Positions 19,407-29,454 of a DNA stretch of 64,000 nt are shown here, piece by piece. This DNA comes from Verrucomicrobiota bacterium. GTDB lineage: Bacteria > Verrucomicrobiota > Verrucomicrobiia > JADLBR01. The notes under the pieces are model-generated. The model searched no databases. It was given only the letters and a program-made list of their open reading frames with translations, and was not told the DNA's origin. The DNA is taken from NCBI GenBank assembly GCA_029560585.1, contig JAKQKQ010000270.1, positions 108,897 to 172,896 on the forward strand, given 5' to 3'. Within the stretch, counting starts at the first letter, position 1. The number at the start of each line of letters is the position of its first letter. The translations under genes were made by a program, and so were the position numbers.

Positions 19407-22001
19407 GTGAAAACGTTCATCGCATCGCTGCTGGGCGCCGAATGCGGCGTGCTGGCGGCTCACTGGCTTGGCCGCCGATGGGGCGCTTTGCCGGTGGGTC
19501 TCCTGCTGGGTTGCCTCGTGGCCGGTGGTGCCACCCTCCGATCCTGGCAGGTGCTCTCGGCGGACGTGGCCCCCCTCACGCTCGACCCGCTCGGCATGGT
19601 GTTCTGGGCCAATGCCTATTTCACCCTGCTCCTCATCTACGTCCACGATGGTTCGCCGCGAGTCCGATCACTGTTCCTCGGATGCGTCTTCGTTTTCGCC
19701 GCCGTCGCCTTCGGACACTGGGCGCTGATCCGCAACGGCGCGGCCGCAAATCCGGGGACATGGCCCCTGATTCAATGCTACGTCGCGCAGGCGCTGGCCT
19801 TCGCCTGCGTCCTGGTTAGCGTCTGCCTCTCCTATCAGTTGCTCGCCAACCGGACGCCATTCCTCTCCCGTTGGCTCCGCTTCTATGTCGCCCTCGTCGC
19901 CGCCTCCTGCGTCAGCGCAGTCGTGCTCGGCGCCTTTTTTGAGGGGGCGCGTCCCGGTCTCGGCAGCGCTATCCGACGCGACATGGCCCAATTCGTGTTC
20001 TCGACCGCCTTGCTCGTGCCGCTGGGCGAGATCTACCTCCGCTATTTCTCGCTGTTGCGCTCCCATCCCGAAAAGCGCCGCCCCCTGTTCGAGCTGGTGC
20101 GCTGGCTGCCCAGCTACCTCGCGCGCGAACACACCGAGGACCGCCACATCGCACTCCTCCGGTCGCTGCCCGACCTCGCATTCGTTGTCAATGAGCACGG
20201 CGATGTGGTCGAGGCGCTCAATGCCGACGACGCCAACCTCCAACCGCCACCATCGACGCTGCGCGATTGCCGCCTCGAAGATGTCTTCTCGGCGGAAGTT
20301 GCCGCCCGACTCCACGAGGCCGTGCGCGATGCCCTTGATACGGGCCGCACGCGGGAGATCGTCTATACTTTGGCCGGGGGCGCACGCTTCTTCTCGGCGC
20401 TGGTCTCGGCCTACCACGATCCAGTCGCTCGGGAGAACAGGGCCATCGTCCTCGCCCGCGACCAATCCGGCACCCGTCACGGCATGCAGTCGCTCGAGGC
20501 CGAGGCCAGGCGCTTCCGAGACGCTTTCGGCGCCATGCCCGCCGCCCTGTTCCTGGCGAACGCCGAAGGGCGCATCCTCTTGTCCGGCGGATCCGACGCC
20601 GACGCCCTGGCCCTGCTCCCGAAACCAGACGAGTCGCCAGACCCTCGCGACCCATTCGCCATGACGCTCGCCGACTGCCTCTCTCATGGCTCGGCGTGCG
20701 TCCCCCTCAAATCTCCCGAGCATCACGCGGGTCGACATTTCGCGCTCGTCGCGCGGCTCGTGCAGCCGCGGCGCGAAGGAGAGCCCGCGACCATCGCGGG
20801 TGTCGTCGCCGACATCGGACCGCTCGCCCGCGCATGGGAGGAACAGGCCGACAGGGAACGACTCGATAGCCTCTCGACCTTTGCGGGCCGCGCGGCGCAC
20901 GATATCAATAATCTCCTCGTCGGGATCACCGGCCACGCGTCGCTGGCGGCGCGAAACATCTCGCCCGTCAGTCGGGCGCGCCTCAACGTCGAGCAACTTC
21001 TGAAGGCCGCCGAGCAGACCACCGAACTCACGCGCAGGCTCCTCGCCTACGCCGGTCACGGCCCATCGCGGCTCAGGCCCATCGACGTCAGCGACCTGGT
21101 GCGCCACGCGCAACCCCAACTGGCGCGCGAGCTGCCCAAGGGCTGCACGCTCCAGATCGACGCGGGACCCAGCGTCGCGCTCGTCCGCGGCGAAACGGCC
21201 AATATCGAGACCGCCCTCACCGCACTCGTGGAGAACGCCGCCCAGGCCTATGGCGAGGCCGGCGGCACCGTCCGGATCCTCACGGGCTCCGGCAGTCCTT
21301 TGCCTGAGGACAGCCGCTACGCCGGCGAACCTATCGAAAACAACGATGCGGTCTGGATCGAGGTCGCCGACCAGGGGGAGGGCATCCCGCCCGACTCCAT
21401 GCGCAGGATCTTCGATGCCTGCTTCACAACGCGCCAGGGACACGGCGGCCTCGGTCTCGCCGAGGCACTCGGCCTCATGCGCGCGTTCAACGGAGGCATC
21501 GCCGCCTGGAGCGTCCCAGGTCGCGGCAGCCGTTTCCGACTGTGCTTCCCCCCGCACCGCCCACCCGCCCCCCAGCCGCCGCCCAAGCCCCTTCCGGGCT
21601 TCCGGGGTTCGGGGCTCGCGCTGGTCGTGGATGACGAAGAATCGGTCCGCAGCGTGGCCGCCGAGATTCTGGATCAGATGGGATTCCGGGTCGAGACGGC
21701 CGCCGATGGGAAACAGGGCATCGACTCCGCCGTCGAGCATATCGGTGATCTCAGCCTCGTGCTGCTCGATGTCACCATGCCCGTCATGGGGGGCGGCGAA
21801 GTGTTCACCAGCCTGCGCATGCTTAAACCCGACCTCCGCATAATCCTCTCCTCGGGATACCCTCAGGCCGACGTCATGGAGAATCTCAATCCCTCCGAAT
21901 CCGTGGGCTTCATACAAAAACCTTACACCGCCGATGATCTCACCGCGAAGGTCGCTGAACTGTTCGGCATGACTCCGCCACCCGACAGAACGACCACGTG
22001 A
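19407..22001 (+). CDS. Membrane hybrid sensor histidine kinase with receiver domain
   Basis: An 864-residue sensor. The N-terminal ~210 residues have six or more membrane helices. A PAS-like region (about 240-470) follows, then a HisKA domain with phospho-acceptor His498 in GRAAHDINNLLVGI and a HATPase domain (N box ENAAQAY, G boxes DQGEGIPP and GHGGLGLA). The C-terminus is a receiver domain with acidic VVDDEE, phospho-acceptor Asp788 in LLDVTMP and Lys in QKPY. The start is GTG. It overlaps the following YkgJ gene by 4 bp (GTGA). There is no DNA-binding output domain, so it must pass phosphate to another protein. The signal is unknown. Confidence 0.9.
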   Translation: MKTFIASLLGAECGVLAAHWLGRRWGALPVGLLLGCLVAGGATLRSWQVLSADVAPLTLDPLGMVFWANAYFTLLLIYVHDGSPRVRSLFLGCVFVFAAVAFGHWALIRNGAAANPGTWPLIQCYVAQALAFACVLVSVCLSYQLLANRTPFLSRWLRFYVALVAASCVSAVVLGAFFEGARPGLGSAIRRDMAQFVFSTALLVPLGEIYLRYFSLLRSHPEKRRPLFELVRWLPSYLAREHTEDRHIALLRSLPDLAFVVNEHGDVVEALNADDANLQPPPSTLRDCRLEDVFSAEVAARLHEAVRDALDTGRTREIVYTLAGGARFFSALVSAYHDPVARENRAIVLARDQSGTRHGMQSLEAEARRFRDAFGAMPAALFLANAEGRILLSGGSDADALALLPKPDESPDPRDPFAMTLADCLSHGSACVPLKSPEHHAGRHFALVARLVQPRREGEPATIAGVVADIGPLARAWEEQADRERLDSLSTFAGRAAHDINNLLVGITGHASLAARNISPVSRARLNVEQLLKAAEQTTELTRRLLAYAGHGPSRLRPIDVSDLVRHAQPQLARELPKGCTLQIDAGPSVALVRGETANIETALTALVENAAQAYGEAGGTVRILTGSGSPLPEDSRYAGEPIENNDAVWIEVADQGEGIPPDSMRRIFDACFTTRQGHGGLGLAEALGLMRAFNGGIAAWSVPGRGSRFRLCFPPHRPPAPQPPPKPLPGFRGSGLALVVDDEESVRSVAAEILDQMGFRVETAADGKQGIDSAVEHIGDLSLVLLDVTMPVMGGGEVFTSLRMLKPDLRIILSSGYPQADVMENLNPSESVGFIQKPYTADDLTAKVAELFGMTPPPDRTTT

Positions 22002-22348
22002 ACGAACCGCCTCTCCACCGCCCCGGCCCCCCAAAGGGGTATCTCTGCCAGCGCTGCGGGAACTGCTGCAGATGGCCGGGCTTCGTCCGCATCGACGGCC
22101 CCACGATCGCGCGCGTGAGCGCCTTCCTTGGCATCACGGAGCAAAGGCTGGTCGCGGAATACCTGGACCTCCTGCCGAGCAGGACTGGTCTCATGCTCCG
22201 CAGTCGCCCCGATCACTCCTGCATTTTTTTCGATGGGACGGGATGCGCGATCCACCCCGTGAAGCCACAGCGTTGCCGCGAGTTCCCGAATGCCTGGAAC
22301 TTCCCGGGCTGGCGCGAGCAATGCCGCGCCATCGAGATCGACGGATAA
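21998..22348 (+). CDS. YkgJ-family cysteine-cluster protein
   Basis: A 116-residue cytoplasmic protein with the YkgJ signature: an N-terminal CQRCGNCCRWPG, later Cys in HSCIFFDGTGCAIHP, and CREFPNAW. The eight or so cysteines suggest metal (Zn or Fe-S) binding, but the function of the family is not known. It is translationally coupled to the hybrid kinase through a GTGA overlap, so the GTG start is well supported. Confidence 0.85.
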   Translation: MNEPPLHRPGPPKGYLCQRCGNCCRWPGFVRIDGPTIARVSAFLGITEQRLVAEYLDLLPSRTGLMLRSRPDHSCIFFDGTGCAIHPVKPQRCREFPNAWNFPGWREQCRAIEIDG

Positions 22349-22394
22349 GGCCCGTGGCGGCGGACACCGAAACCGCCCTTGCCCCCGGCATCTC

Positions 22395-22422
22395 TTGACA
22401 CACCGCGGTACCCACGTATTTA
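22395..22422 (+). promoter_or_regulatory. Candidate sigma-70 promoter of the exporter operon
   Basis: A perfect TTGACA (22395-22400) followed after 16 bp by TATTTA (22417-22422). Transcription would begin about 7 bp before the ATG at 22436, leaving a very short leader. Confidence 0.45.
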
Positions 22423-22435
22423 CTTCGATCAGGGA

Positions 22436-23269
22436 ATGCGTGCTCCACCGTCGCATCAGATTGTCGCCGCCGGGACCGCCCTCGGGGTCGCCGCCGCGGC
22501 CCTTCTCCTCGCGGGCTGCGACCGAAAGGACCCCGGCCGTGTCCCCGGCTACGTCGAGGCCGAGTTCGTTTACGTCGCCCCCGTGCTCTCCGGCACTCTC
22601 GAAAAACTCTCCGTCAAGCGCGGCGACCAGATCTCCCAGGGCGCGCCCCTGTTTCGACTCGAACACGAGGCGGAGGCCGCCGCCCAGCGCGAGGCCTCCC
22701 AGCGCCTTGAAAAAGCCCGCGCCGCGCTCGCCAAGGCAGAGTCAGATGACGCGCGCGCCGAGAAGCTGTTCGTCGACAAAGTGATCTCCCCGGAGGAGAT
22801 CGACGCCGTGCGCAAGGCCGCACGCGAATGGACCGCGGAGGTCGCCGCCGCAGAAGCATCCCTCAGGCAATCCCAGTGGCAACTGGACCAGAGGACCGTC
22901 GCCGCCCCCATCACCGCGCTGGTCCAGGATACCCTCTACCGGGAGGGAGAATGGGTCGGCGCCGGGAAACCAGTCGTCTCCCTCCTGCCGCCCGGCAACC
23001 TCAAGGTCCGCTTCTTCCTGGGCGAAGCCCAGCTCACGGCAATCCGGCACGGCATGAACCTGAGGATCGCCACCGACGGCGGGGCGACCATCGATGCCCC
23101 AGTCACCTATATCGCGCCGCAGGCGGAATACACGCCGCCCGTGATTTTCAGCCGCGACCAGCGCCGCAAGTTGGTCTTCATGGTCGAACTCTCCATTCCG
23201 GCAGCCGCCGCCAATCACCTCCATCCCGGCCTGCCCGTCGATGTCTGGATACCAACCCAGGGCCCATGA
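22436..23269 (+). CDS. HlyD-family periplasmic adaptor (lipoprotein) of an ABC exporter
   Basis: Membrane-fusion protein of a drug- or lipid-type exporter. The start at 22436 (277 residues) gives a lipoprotein signal with lipobox LLAGC (about residues 23-27), better than the upstream ATG at 22379. A biotinyl-lipoyl-like segment (VSGTLEKLSVKRGDQISQG-type) flanks a long coiled coil (about 75-150), followed by the beta-barrel part with VISLLPPGNLKVRFFLGE-type sequence. The closest known type is YbhG/HlyD. It overlaps the ATPase gene by 4 bp (ATGA), so the pair is coupled. Confidence 0.87.
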   Translation: MRAPPSHQIVAAGTALGVAAAALLLAGCDRKDPGRVPGYVEAEFVYVAPVLSGTLEKLSVKRGDQISQGAPLFRLEHEAEAAAQREASQRLEKARAALAKAESDDARAEKLFVDKVISPEEIDAVRKAAREWTAEVAAAEASLRQSQWQLDQRTVAAPITALVQDTLYREGEWVGAGKPVVSLLPPGNLKVRFFLGEAQLTAIRHGMNLRIATDGGATIDAPVTYIAPQAEYTPPVIFSRDQRRKLVFMVELSIPAAAANHLHPGLPVDVWIPTQGP

Positions 23270-24192
23270 GCGAGGAGGACGCACCGTTCGCGATCGACGT
23301 CGCGGGCATCACCAAGAGCTTCGACGGCAGGGTCGTCGTGGACGATATTCCCATGCGCGTCCGCCGCGGCGAGATATTCGGATTCCTCGGGCCCAATGGC
23401 AGCGGAAAAACCACGTTCCTCCGCATGCTCTGCGGCCTGCTCCGACCCGACGGCGGTCAGGGGCGCTGCCTCGGTTTCGACATCCTCGGCCAGCCCGATG
23501 ACATCAAGCGCCGCGTCGGATACATGACCCAGCGCTTCAGTTTCTACGAGGATCTCTCGATCGAGGAAAACCTCGATTTCATCGCCCGCGTCTACGGCGT
23601 GCCCGATCGCCGGGGGGCCGTCGCCGCCGGCCTCGCGCGCCTCGGCATGTCGTCGCGCCGACGGCAGTTGGCGGGGACCCTCTCGGGCGGATGGAAACAG
23701 CGGCTCGCCCTCGCCGCCTGCCTCCTCCACGCCCCGGAACTCCTCCTCCTCGACGAACCCACCGCCGGCGTCGATCCCAAGGCCCGGCGGGAATTCTGGG
23801 ACGAGATCCACGGCCTCGCCGCCGGAGGCCTCACCGTCCTCATCACCACCCACTACATGGACGAGGCCGAACGCTGCCACCGCCTCGCCTATATCGCCTA
23901 CGGCAAACTCCTCGCCCAGGGCTCGGTCGACGAGATCGTCCGGCAGGCGGGAATCTTCACGTGGCAGGTCCAGGGCCCGCGCCTCGCCGAACTCGCCACC
24001 CTCCTCAGAAAAACGCCCGGCGTCGAACAGGTCGCCGCCTTCGGCGATGCCCTGCACGTCAGCGGTTCCGATCGCGGCGCACTCGCGGCAGCGATCGCGC
24101 CACACCGCCGCGATCCCCACCGGTGGACCGAAATCGAACCGGGGCTCGAGGATGCCTTTATCCGCCTCATGCGAAGCTCGGGCACCCAGTGA
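23266..24192 (+). CDS. ABC transporter ATPase (ABC-2 type exporter)
   Basis: A 308-residue nucleotide-binding subunit. Walker A GPNGSGKTT (about 42-50), Q-loop YMTQRFSFYEDL, signature LSGGWKQRLALA, Walker B LLLLDEPTAGVD and the H-loop TTHYMDEAERC are all intact. The signature has SGGW where SGGM or SGGQ is common, as in YbhF/CcmA-type proteins. The reading frame is open far upstream through the adaptor gene, but the ATG at 23266 overlapping the adaptor stop is the logical start. A structured spacer separates it from the permease gene. Confidence 0.92.
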   Translation: MSEEDAPFAIDVAGITKSFDGRVVVDDIPMRVRRGEIFGFLGPNGSGKTTFLRMLCGLLRPDGGQGRCLGFDILGQPDDIKRRVGYMTQRFSFYEDLSIEENLDFIARVYGVPDRRGAVAAGLARLGMSSRRRQLAGTLSGGWKQRLALAACLLHAPELLLLDEPTAGVDPKARREFWDEIHGLAAGGLTVLITTHYMDEAERCHRLAYIAYGKLLAQGSVDEIVRQAGIFTWQVQGPRLAELATLLRKTPGVEQVAAFGDALHVSGSDRGALAAAIAPHRRDPHRWTEIEPGLEDAFIRLMRSSGTQ

Positions 24193-24239
24193 ACGGAAAA
24201 TACTCTAACAGAAGGTCTCGTAAACAAATGGATCTTCAG

Positions 24240-24298
24240 CAGAAGAACGCAAAGGAAACAAAGAGCCCGAAAATCTTCGCTTCCTTCGCGATCTTCTG
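24240..24298. repeat. Imperfect hairpin element between ABC ATPase and permease genes
   Basis: CAGAAGAACGCAAAGGAAACAAAGA and its imperfect inverted copy TCTTCGCTTCCTTCGCGATCTTCTG flank a 9-base loop. It is AT-richer than the flanks. Most mismatches become G-U pairs if the minus strand is transcribed, so the fold is better in antisense RNA. It interrupts an otherwise tight operon. Confidence 0.6.
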
Positions 24299-24340
24299 TT
24301 CAAAAACCCATCCTTCCCACGCCCCTTCTGTAAATAGGTC

Positions 24341-25480
24341 ATGACCCGCCCGCCACTCTCCTTCCGCCGATTCGCCGCCATCGCGGTCAAGGAATTCGTC
24401 CAGATGCGCCGCGACCGCCTGACCTTCGCCATGATGGTCGGCATCCCCCTCATCCAGCTCATGATCTTCGGCTTCGCCATCAACACCGATCCGAAGTATC
24501 TCCCGACCGCCGTCGTGCTCCGCGACCGCAGCCCTTTCGCGCGCAGCATCGTCGAGGCCATGCGCAACAGCGAATACTTCCAGATCGTGGGCGAGGTCGC
24601 CTCCGAGGACGAGGCGCGCCGCATGCTCTCCCTGGGTGAAGTCCAGTTCGTGCTCAACATCCCGGAGGACTTCTCTCGTCACATCGCCCGGGGCGAACGA
24701 CCGGCCGTGCTCCTGGAAGCCGACGCGACCGACCCGGCCGCCACGGGCAACGCCCTGGCGGCGGTATCCGAGATGGCCACCTCCGCGCTCCGCCATGACC
24801 TGAAGGGCCCACTCGCCCAATTTGCCTCCGGCCCGCCGCCGTTCGACCTGCGCATGCATCGAAAGTTCAACCCGGAGCGCATCACCCAATACAATGTCGT
24901 GCCCGGGCTCATGGGCGTGGTCCTGACGATGACGATGGTCATCATCACCGCCCTGGCCATGACCCGCGAGCGCGAGCGCGGCACCATCGAAATGCTCCTC
25001 GCCACGCCCGCGCGCCCCACCGAGGTCATGCTCGGGAAGATCGTCCCCTACATCCTTGTTGGCTACGTCCAGCTCCTGCTGATCCTGGCCGCAGCGATCA
25101 TCATCTTTCAGGTCCCCGTCGAGGGCGACCCCCTCGTCCTGTTCGGCGCGACATTCATCTTCATCATCGCCAACCTCTCCGTCGGACTGACGTTCTCGAC
25201 GCTCGCCACAAACCAGCTTCAGGCGGTGCAGATGGCTTTCTTCTTCTTTCTGCCCTCGATCCTCCTCTCTGGATTCATGTTCCCGTTCCGCGGCATGCCC
25301 CTCTGGGCGCAGTGGCTGGGCGAATGCTTGCCGTTGACCCACTTCCTGCGCGCCGTGCGCGGCGTGTTCCTCAAGGGCCACGGGGTATCCGAGACCATGT
25401 ACTTCATGTGGCCGGTCGCGCTCTTCGCCGTCGTGGCCATCGTCGTCGGCGTCAAGCGCTACCGCCAGACGCTCGACTGA
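24341..25480 (+). CDS. ABC-2 type transporter permease
   Basis: A 379-residue membrane subunit. One N-terminal helix (about 25-45) is followed by a large periplasmic domain (about 50-170) and five further helices, with the ABC-2 signature [27 protein letters not shown] between helices 2 and 3. It resembles YbhR/YbhS-type permeases. It completes the adaptor-ATPase-permease exporter; a single permease gene implies a homodimer. The substrate is unknown. Confidence 0.9.
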   Translation: MTRPPLSFRRFAAIAVKEFVQMRRDRLTFAMMVGIPLIQLMIFGFAINTDPKYLPTAVVLRDRSPFARSIVEAMRNSEYFQIVGEVASEDEARRMLSLGEVQFVLNIPEDFSRHIARGERPAVLLEADATDPAATGNALAAVSEMATSALRHDLKGPLAQFASGPPPFDLRMHRKFNPERITQYNVVPGLMGVVLTMTMVIITALAMTRERERGTIEMLLATPARPTEVMLGKIVPYILVGYVQLLLILAAAIIIFQVPVEGDPLVLFGATFIFIIANLSVGLTFSTLATNQLQAVQMAFFFFLPSILLSGFMFPFRGMPLWAQWLGECLPLTHFLRAVRGVFLKGHGVSETMYFMWPVALFAVVAIVVGVKRYRQTLD

Positions 25481-25581
25481 CAGCCACGCCCCAGATGCGT
25501 CCCGTCACCGATTCTGCCCGTGACCGTCGCCGGAAAACGCTGTCCATCCCCACCGCCTATAGGATAGGCTCACGTCCCCGA

Positions 25582-26739
25582 ATGAGCGACGCGCCCACGC
25601 ACACCCCGGTCCCGCAATTCGACCTGGCAGGCCAATACGCCTCGATCCGAGAAGAGGCCGAGGCCGCCGTCCTGAAGGTCATGGCCTCGGGGCGCTTCAT
25701 CCTTGGACCGGAGGTCGAGGCGCTCGAGCGGGAACTGGCCGAATACTGCGGCTGCGCGAACGCGGTCGGCATGTCCTCCGGCACGGACGCCCTCCTCGCC
25801 GCCATGATGGCACTCGGCATCGGCCCCGGCGACGAGGTCATCACCACCCCCTACACGTTCTTTGCGACCGCCGGCTGCATCCATCGCCTTGGCGCTCGCC
25901 CCGTGTTCGTGGACATCGAACCGGCGTCATTCAACATCGACGCGGGCAAAATCGCCGGCGCGATCACCCCCCGCACGCGCGCGATCATGCCCGTCCACCT
26001 GTACGGGCAGGCCGCGGCGATGGACGCGATCCGCGAGATCGCCCAGCGCGGCAACCTCCCCGTGATCGAGGACGCGGCACAGGCCATCGGGGCAGAATTC
26101 AATGGGCGGCGAACCGGTTCCCTCGGGCTGGTGGGCTGTTTCAGCTTCTATCCCACCAAGAATCTCGGCGCCGCGGGCGATGCCGGCATGGTGACCACCG
26201 ACGATCCGCGAATTGCCGAGGCCCTCCGACGCGTCCGGAACCACGGCATGGAACCACGTTACTACCACGCATCCGTAGGCGGCAATTTCCGGCTCGATGC
26301 CATTCAGGCCGCCGTCCTGCGCGTGAAATTCCGCCGCCTCGAAGGCTGGCAGCAGGCGCGCCGCGACGTGGCCGACCGCTACAGGCGACTATTCGCGGAG
26401 GCCGGCCTCGCGCGCGAATCGACCAATGCCGGCGACGGGATCGTCCCGCCCATCGAGCTTCCCCATCGTCGCCACGTCTACCACCAGTTCGTGATCCGCG
26501 CCCCGCGCCGCGACGCCCTCCGGGCACACCTCGCCACCCGCGGCATCGGGAGCGAGATCTATTACCCCCTGGCGCTCCACCAGCAGGAGTGCTTCAAACA
26601 GCTCGGCTACCGACAGGGAGATTTTCCCGCCGCCGAACGCGCCGCCGCCGAGAGCCTCGCGCTGCCCATGTATCCGGAACTGACGCCCGGACAGATCGAG
26701 GCCGTCGTCGCGGCGATCGCCTCGTTCTTTCGGCAATAG
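25582..26739 (+). CDS. DegT/DnrJ/EryC1/StrS-family sugar aminotransferase
   Basis: A PLP-dependent aminotransferase that typically aminates nucleotide-linked keto-sugars for surface polysaccharides. From the ATG at 25582 it has 385 residues; the upstream open frame to 25312 overlaps the permease gene and is not used. The PLP-binding Asp164 ([10 protein letters not shown]) and the Schiff-base Lys193 in [16 protein letters not shown] are present, as is the early SSGTDAL loop. No other sugar-nucleotide genes are nearby, so the pathway is unknown. Confidence 0.9.
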   Translation: MSDAPTHTPVPQFDLAGQYASIREEAEAAVLKVMASGRFILGPEVEALERELAEYCGCANAVGMSSGTDALLAAMMALGIGPGDEVITTPYTFFATAGCIHRLGARPVFVDIEPASFNIDAGKIAGAITPRTRAIMPVHLYGQAAAMDAIREIAQRGNLPVIEDAAQAIGAEFNGRRTGSLGLVGCFSFYPTKNLGAAGDAGMVTTDDPRIAEALRRVRNHGMEPRYYHASVGGNFRLDAIQAAVLRVKFRRLEGWQQARRDVADRYRRLFAEAGLARESTNAGDGIVPPIELPHRRHVYHQFVIRAPRRDALRAHLATRGIGSEIYYPLALHQQECFKQLGYRQGDFPAAERAAAESLALPMYPELTPGQIEAVVAAIASFFRQ

Positions 26740-26784
26740 CGGGCGGCAAAAACCACGGCGGGGCCAATCGCCTCAGGCGATCGG

Positions 26785-28122
26785 TTAAGCGGCGGCGATC
26801 TCCTCCAGCAAAACCATGTTCAGGCGCATGCCGTATTCCAGATTCTCCAACGGAAAATTCTCGTTTGGCGCGTGGATCCTGCAATCGGGAAGGGCCAGGC
26901 CCAGCAGGAGCGTGTCCACGCCCAGAATCCGCTTGAAATCCGCCACGATCGGCACGCTGCCCCCCTCGCGGACAAGCGCGGGCTCACGGCCGCCGAAGGT
27001 TTTCTTCAACGCGCGGGCGGCCGCGGAGCCAAACCCCTCCCGCGGATCGACGAGGTAGGGCGCTCCACTGTGGCCCCGCTCGATCTCCAACCGGACGGAG
27101 GGCGGGCACTTCGCGCGAAGGTGCGCGATGACCTTGTCCTGCACCTCGATCGGATCCTGATCCGGCACGAGGCGGAATGTGAGTTTCGCGAAGGCGTGGG
27201 CCGGCAGCACCGTCTTGCTGCCCGGCCCCTGATAGCCGGAGCCCATCCCATTGATCTCTGCCGTGGGCCGCGCCCAGATTCGTTCCAGGGCATTGTAACC
27301 CGCCTCGCCGTCGAGTTGCGGCACGCCCGTCAATTCGCGGATCGCCGCCTCGTTCATGGGCAGTGCCGCCCACGTCTCCCGCTCCCAGCCCTCGATCGGT
27401 CGCACCCTCTCATAAAAACCGGGCACGGTCACCCGATAGTCCGCATCGTGCAAAGAGGCCAACAGCCGGGCGAGCACCGCGGCAGGGTTCGCCACCGCGC
27501 CGCCGTAGATGCCCGAATGCAGATCCGTCGCCGGACCCGTCACCCGCACCTCCAGGGCCGTCAGCCCGCGCAGGCCATACGAGAATGTCGGATGCCCGCG
27601 CGCCACCATCCCCGTATCCGAAATCGCAATGACGTCGCACAGAAGCCGCTCCCGGTTCGCCTCCAAGAACGGGACCAGGCTCGGGCTGCCCACCTCCTCC
27701 TCCCCTTCGACCAGGAATATGAGGTTGATGGGCAACTCGCCCTTCTCCCGCAACGCCGCCTCGATCCCCAGCATGTGCGCAAAGAATTGGCCCTTGTTGT
27801 CTGTCGCCCCGCGCGCGGTCACCACCCCGTCGCGGATCCGCGGCTCAAACGGCGGGTGCTCCCACATTTCGATCGGATCCGCGGGCTGCACGTCGTAGTG
27901 CCCATAGATCAGCACCGTGCGCCGGCCCGGGCGGTGCGCGTTGCGCGCCAGCACCACCGGATGGCCCGGCGTCGGGCACAGTTCCGCCTCCAGGCCCATC
28001 GTCTGAAAACGCGCCTGCACCCATTGCGCGCACGCCCCCACGTCGCCCCGGTGCTCCGGCTGCGTCGAGATGCTCGGGAATCTCAGAAGCTCAAGAAATG
28101 ATCCGATCGATGCGTCGTCCAT
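26785..28122 (-). CDS. M20-family dipeptidase/deacylase
   Basis: A 445-residue zinc peptidase-fold protein. The metal and catalytic residues are in GHYDVQP (His, Asp), GATDNKGQ (Asp), VEGEEEVGS (Glu pair), AISDTGM (Asp) and the late RIHAPNENF (His). The middle region is the dimerisation domain (about 185-345, beginning LRGLTALEVRV). It resembles bacterial cytosolic dipeptidases of the M20/ArgE/DapE group; the substrate is not determined. Its start overlaps the end of the PHP gene by 32 bp, so the two are probably one transcript. Confidence 0.9.
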   Translation of the reverse strand: MDDASIGSFLELLRFPSISTQPEHRGDVGACAQWVQARFQTMGLEAELCPTPGHPVVLARNAHRPGRRTVLIYGHYDVQPADPIEMWEHPPFEPRIRDGVVTARGATDNKGQFFAHMLGIEAALREKGELPINLIFLVEGEEEVGSPSLVPFLEANRERLLCDVIAISDTGMVARGHPTFSYGLRGLTALEVRVTGPATDLHSGIYGGAVANPAAVLARLLASLHDADYRVTVPGFYERVRPIEGWERETWAALPMNEAAIRELTGVPQLDGEAGYNALERIWARPTAEINGMGSGYQGPGSKTVLPAHAFAKLTFRLVPDQDPIEVQDKVIAHLRAKCPPSVRLEIERGHSGAPYLVDPREGFGSAAARALKKTFGGREPALVREGGSVPIVADFKRILGVDTLLLGLALPDCRIHAPNENFPLENLEYGMRLNMVLLEEIAAA

Positions 28123-28819
28123 CGCGCAACGCTAGCCTCGCCACGGTCTGGTACAAGACGACACCGAAGGCGAATCGCACCAGCCCCAGAAAAGATATTG
28201 GCGTCGTCCGCGCGCGACTGCGTCCCGCCCGGATCGCGCGAAACAGGGAGACGGTGTCCAGTTCATCGGCCTCCACCTCCGTGAAATTTCGACCGAGCTG
28301 GGCAAGATCGTGGGTGTCCGAGTTCGCCAGCAGCGGCTTGCCGCGTTCCGTCGCCCACCTTTGCGCCCGCGCATTCGGGTCGATTCCGAATCCGTGAAGG
28401 TGCGCCACCTCCACCGCGTCGATGCAATCCCCCACTTCGTCCAGCGCGCGGCCCAGGCTCGTCCTTATCGGGTAAAATGGGTGCGGCGCGACCGTCAGGA
28501 TGCGATCCCCCAAGGATGCCTTCATCCGCCGCAGGTCGTCGAACGAAAACCCCTCTGGCACCTCGCCCGGGCGGACGTTGAGGATCAGCACCTCGCGCCC
28601 CCCGATCTTCTTCTCGATGCCCGGGATCAGCAGCACCCCGATCCGCGCCGCCGCCTCCACCGCGGCCGGATCATGAAACAGCCCGTCGTGCGGCGTGATC
28701 GCGATCGCATCCAGGCCGTGCCCCCGCGCCGCCGCGGCCAGCTCCGCGGCGCTGTACCCGATCACGTCCTCCGGATCGGTGTCCACATGATGGTGAAAAT
28801 CAACTCGATAGACCGGCAT
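28091..28819 (-). CDS. PHP-domain metal-dependent phosphoesterase
   Basis: A 242-residue protein with PHP motifs: VDFHHHVDTDPED near the N-terminus, AITPHDGLFHD, GIEKK, VAPHPFYP and a late ANSDTHDLAQLG. These supply the His/Asp cluster that binds two or three metal ions. Such stand-alone PHP proteins act on phosphoesters or nucleotides, but the substrate cannot be told. I use the ATG at 28819; a TTG at 28828 is possible. It is the first gene of a two-gene unit with the M20 peptidase. Confidence 0.87.
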   Translation of the reverse strand: MPVYRVDFHHHVDTDPEDVIGYSAAELAAAARGHGLDAIAITPHDGLFHDPAAVEAAARIGVLLIPGIEKKIGGREVLILNVRPGEVPEGFSFDDLRRMKASLGDRILTVAPHPFYPIRTSLGRALDEVGDCIDAVEVAHLHGFGIDPNARAQRWATERGKPLLANSDTHDLAQLGRNFTEVEADELDTVSLFRAIRAGRSRARTTPISFLGLVRFAFGVVLYQTVARLALRDGRRIDRIIS

Positions 28820-28941
28820 CGCCGCCAAACCTTGGTCTTACAGGTGCTCCACACACATCATGCCACAGAATTCTTCCAAAACGCAACGTCACCCCCAATG
28901 ACAATAGAATCAAGGGTCGACCCCCGGCACACAAGTCGCTG

Positions 28942-29454
28942 TCACCCCGTGGTCCGCTTTCTCAGTCGGTAGATGCATGCGCCGATGGTCAGGACGCCGA
29001 TGCAGGCGATGACCACGGCCGGCACGGCCGACATACCCGGTCGAGCAAAAGCTTTGCTCAGAACCATCGCGAGTATCGTCACATACCACAGGCCAACGCC
29101 AATGCCCAACCACAGCAGCCAACGCGGAGACCCCGGCCCACATATGCCCATCAACCAGCCAATCACGTAAGGCAGGACCAGCATTCCCCACCAAACCGAA
29201 CGCGCTTGGCCCCCAAAGCCCCCGACCGCACTCAGCCCCCACAATGCCCCCACCCCTATCGCAATCAAAACGAAGACCCACAACCTATAAGCGAACAAGC
29301 GGCGCTCGCCCCGACCGAGAAAAGCCCCGAACGCAACCAGCCCGCTACCCACGAGGATGATGACCGATCCTTCCAGGGGATCGATGGCTCCGATCACCAT
29401 GGCCACACTGCCGACGATGGCAAGAACGCGCGACCAAGATCTGCTCCCCTCCAT
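28942..29454 (-). CDS. Small multi-pass membrane protein of unknown function
   Basis: A 170-residue hydrophobic protein with about five predicted membrane helices (around 10-25, 28-45, 57-78, 85-105 and 112-155) and a basic C-terminal tail RLRKRTTG. A strong ribosome-binding site (GGGAGG, 6 bp before the ATG) makes it a likely real gene. I do not recognise the family. Its flanks carry repeats and no clear operon partner. Confidence 0.65.
   Translation of the reverse strand: MEGSRSWSRVLAIVGSVAMVIGAIDPLEGSVIILVGSGLVAFGAFLGRGERRLFAYRLWVFVLIAIGVGALWGLSAVGGFGGQARSVWWGMLVLPYVIGWLMGICGPGSPRWLLWLGIGVGLWYVTILAMVLSKAFARPGMSAVPAVVIACIGVLTIGACIYRLRKRTTG

Noticed and set aside
19668..22034. 788-codon reverse open frame opposite the hybrid kinase
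   Set aside because: The forward frame has clear kinase and receiver motifs; the reverse product is charged and repetitive without motifs.
22828..23265. Upstream extension of the ABC ATPase frame
   Set aside because: It overlaps the adaptor gene and is Arg/Pro-rich; ATGA coupling at 23266 fits operon structure.
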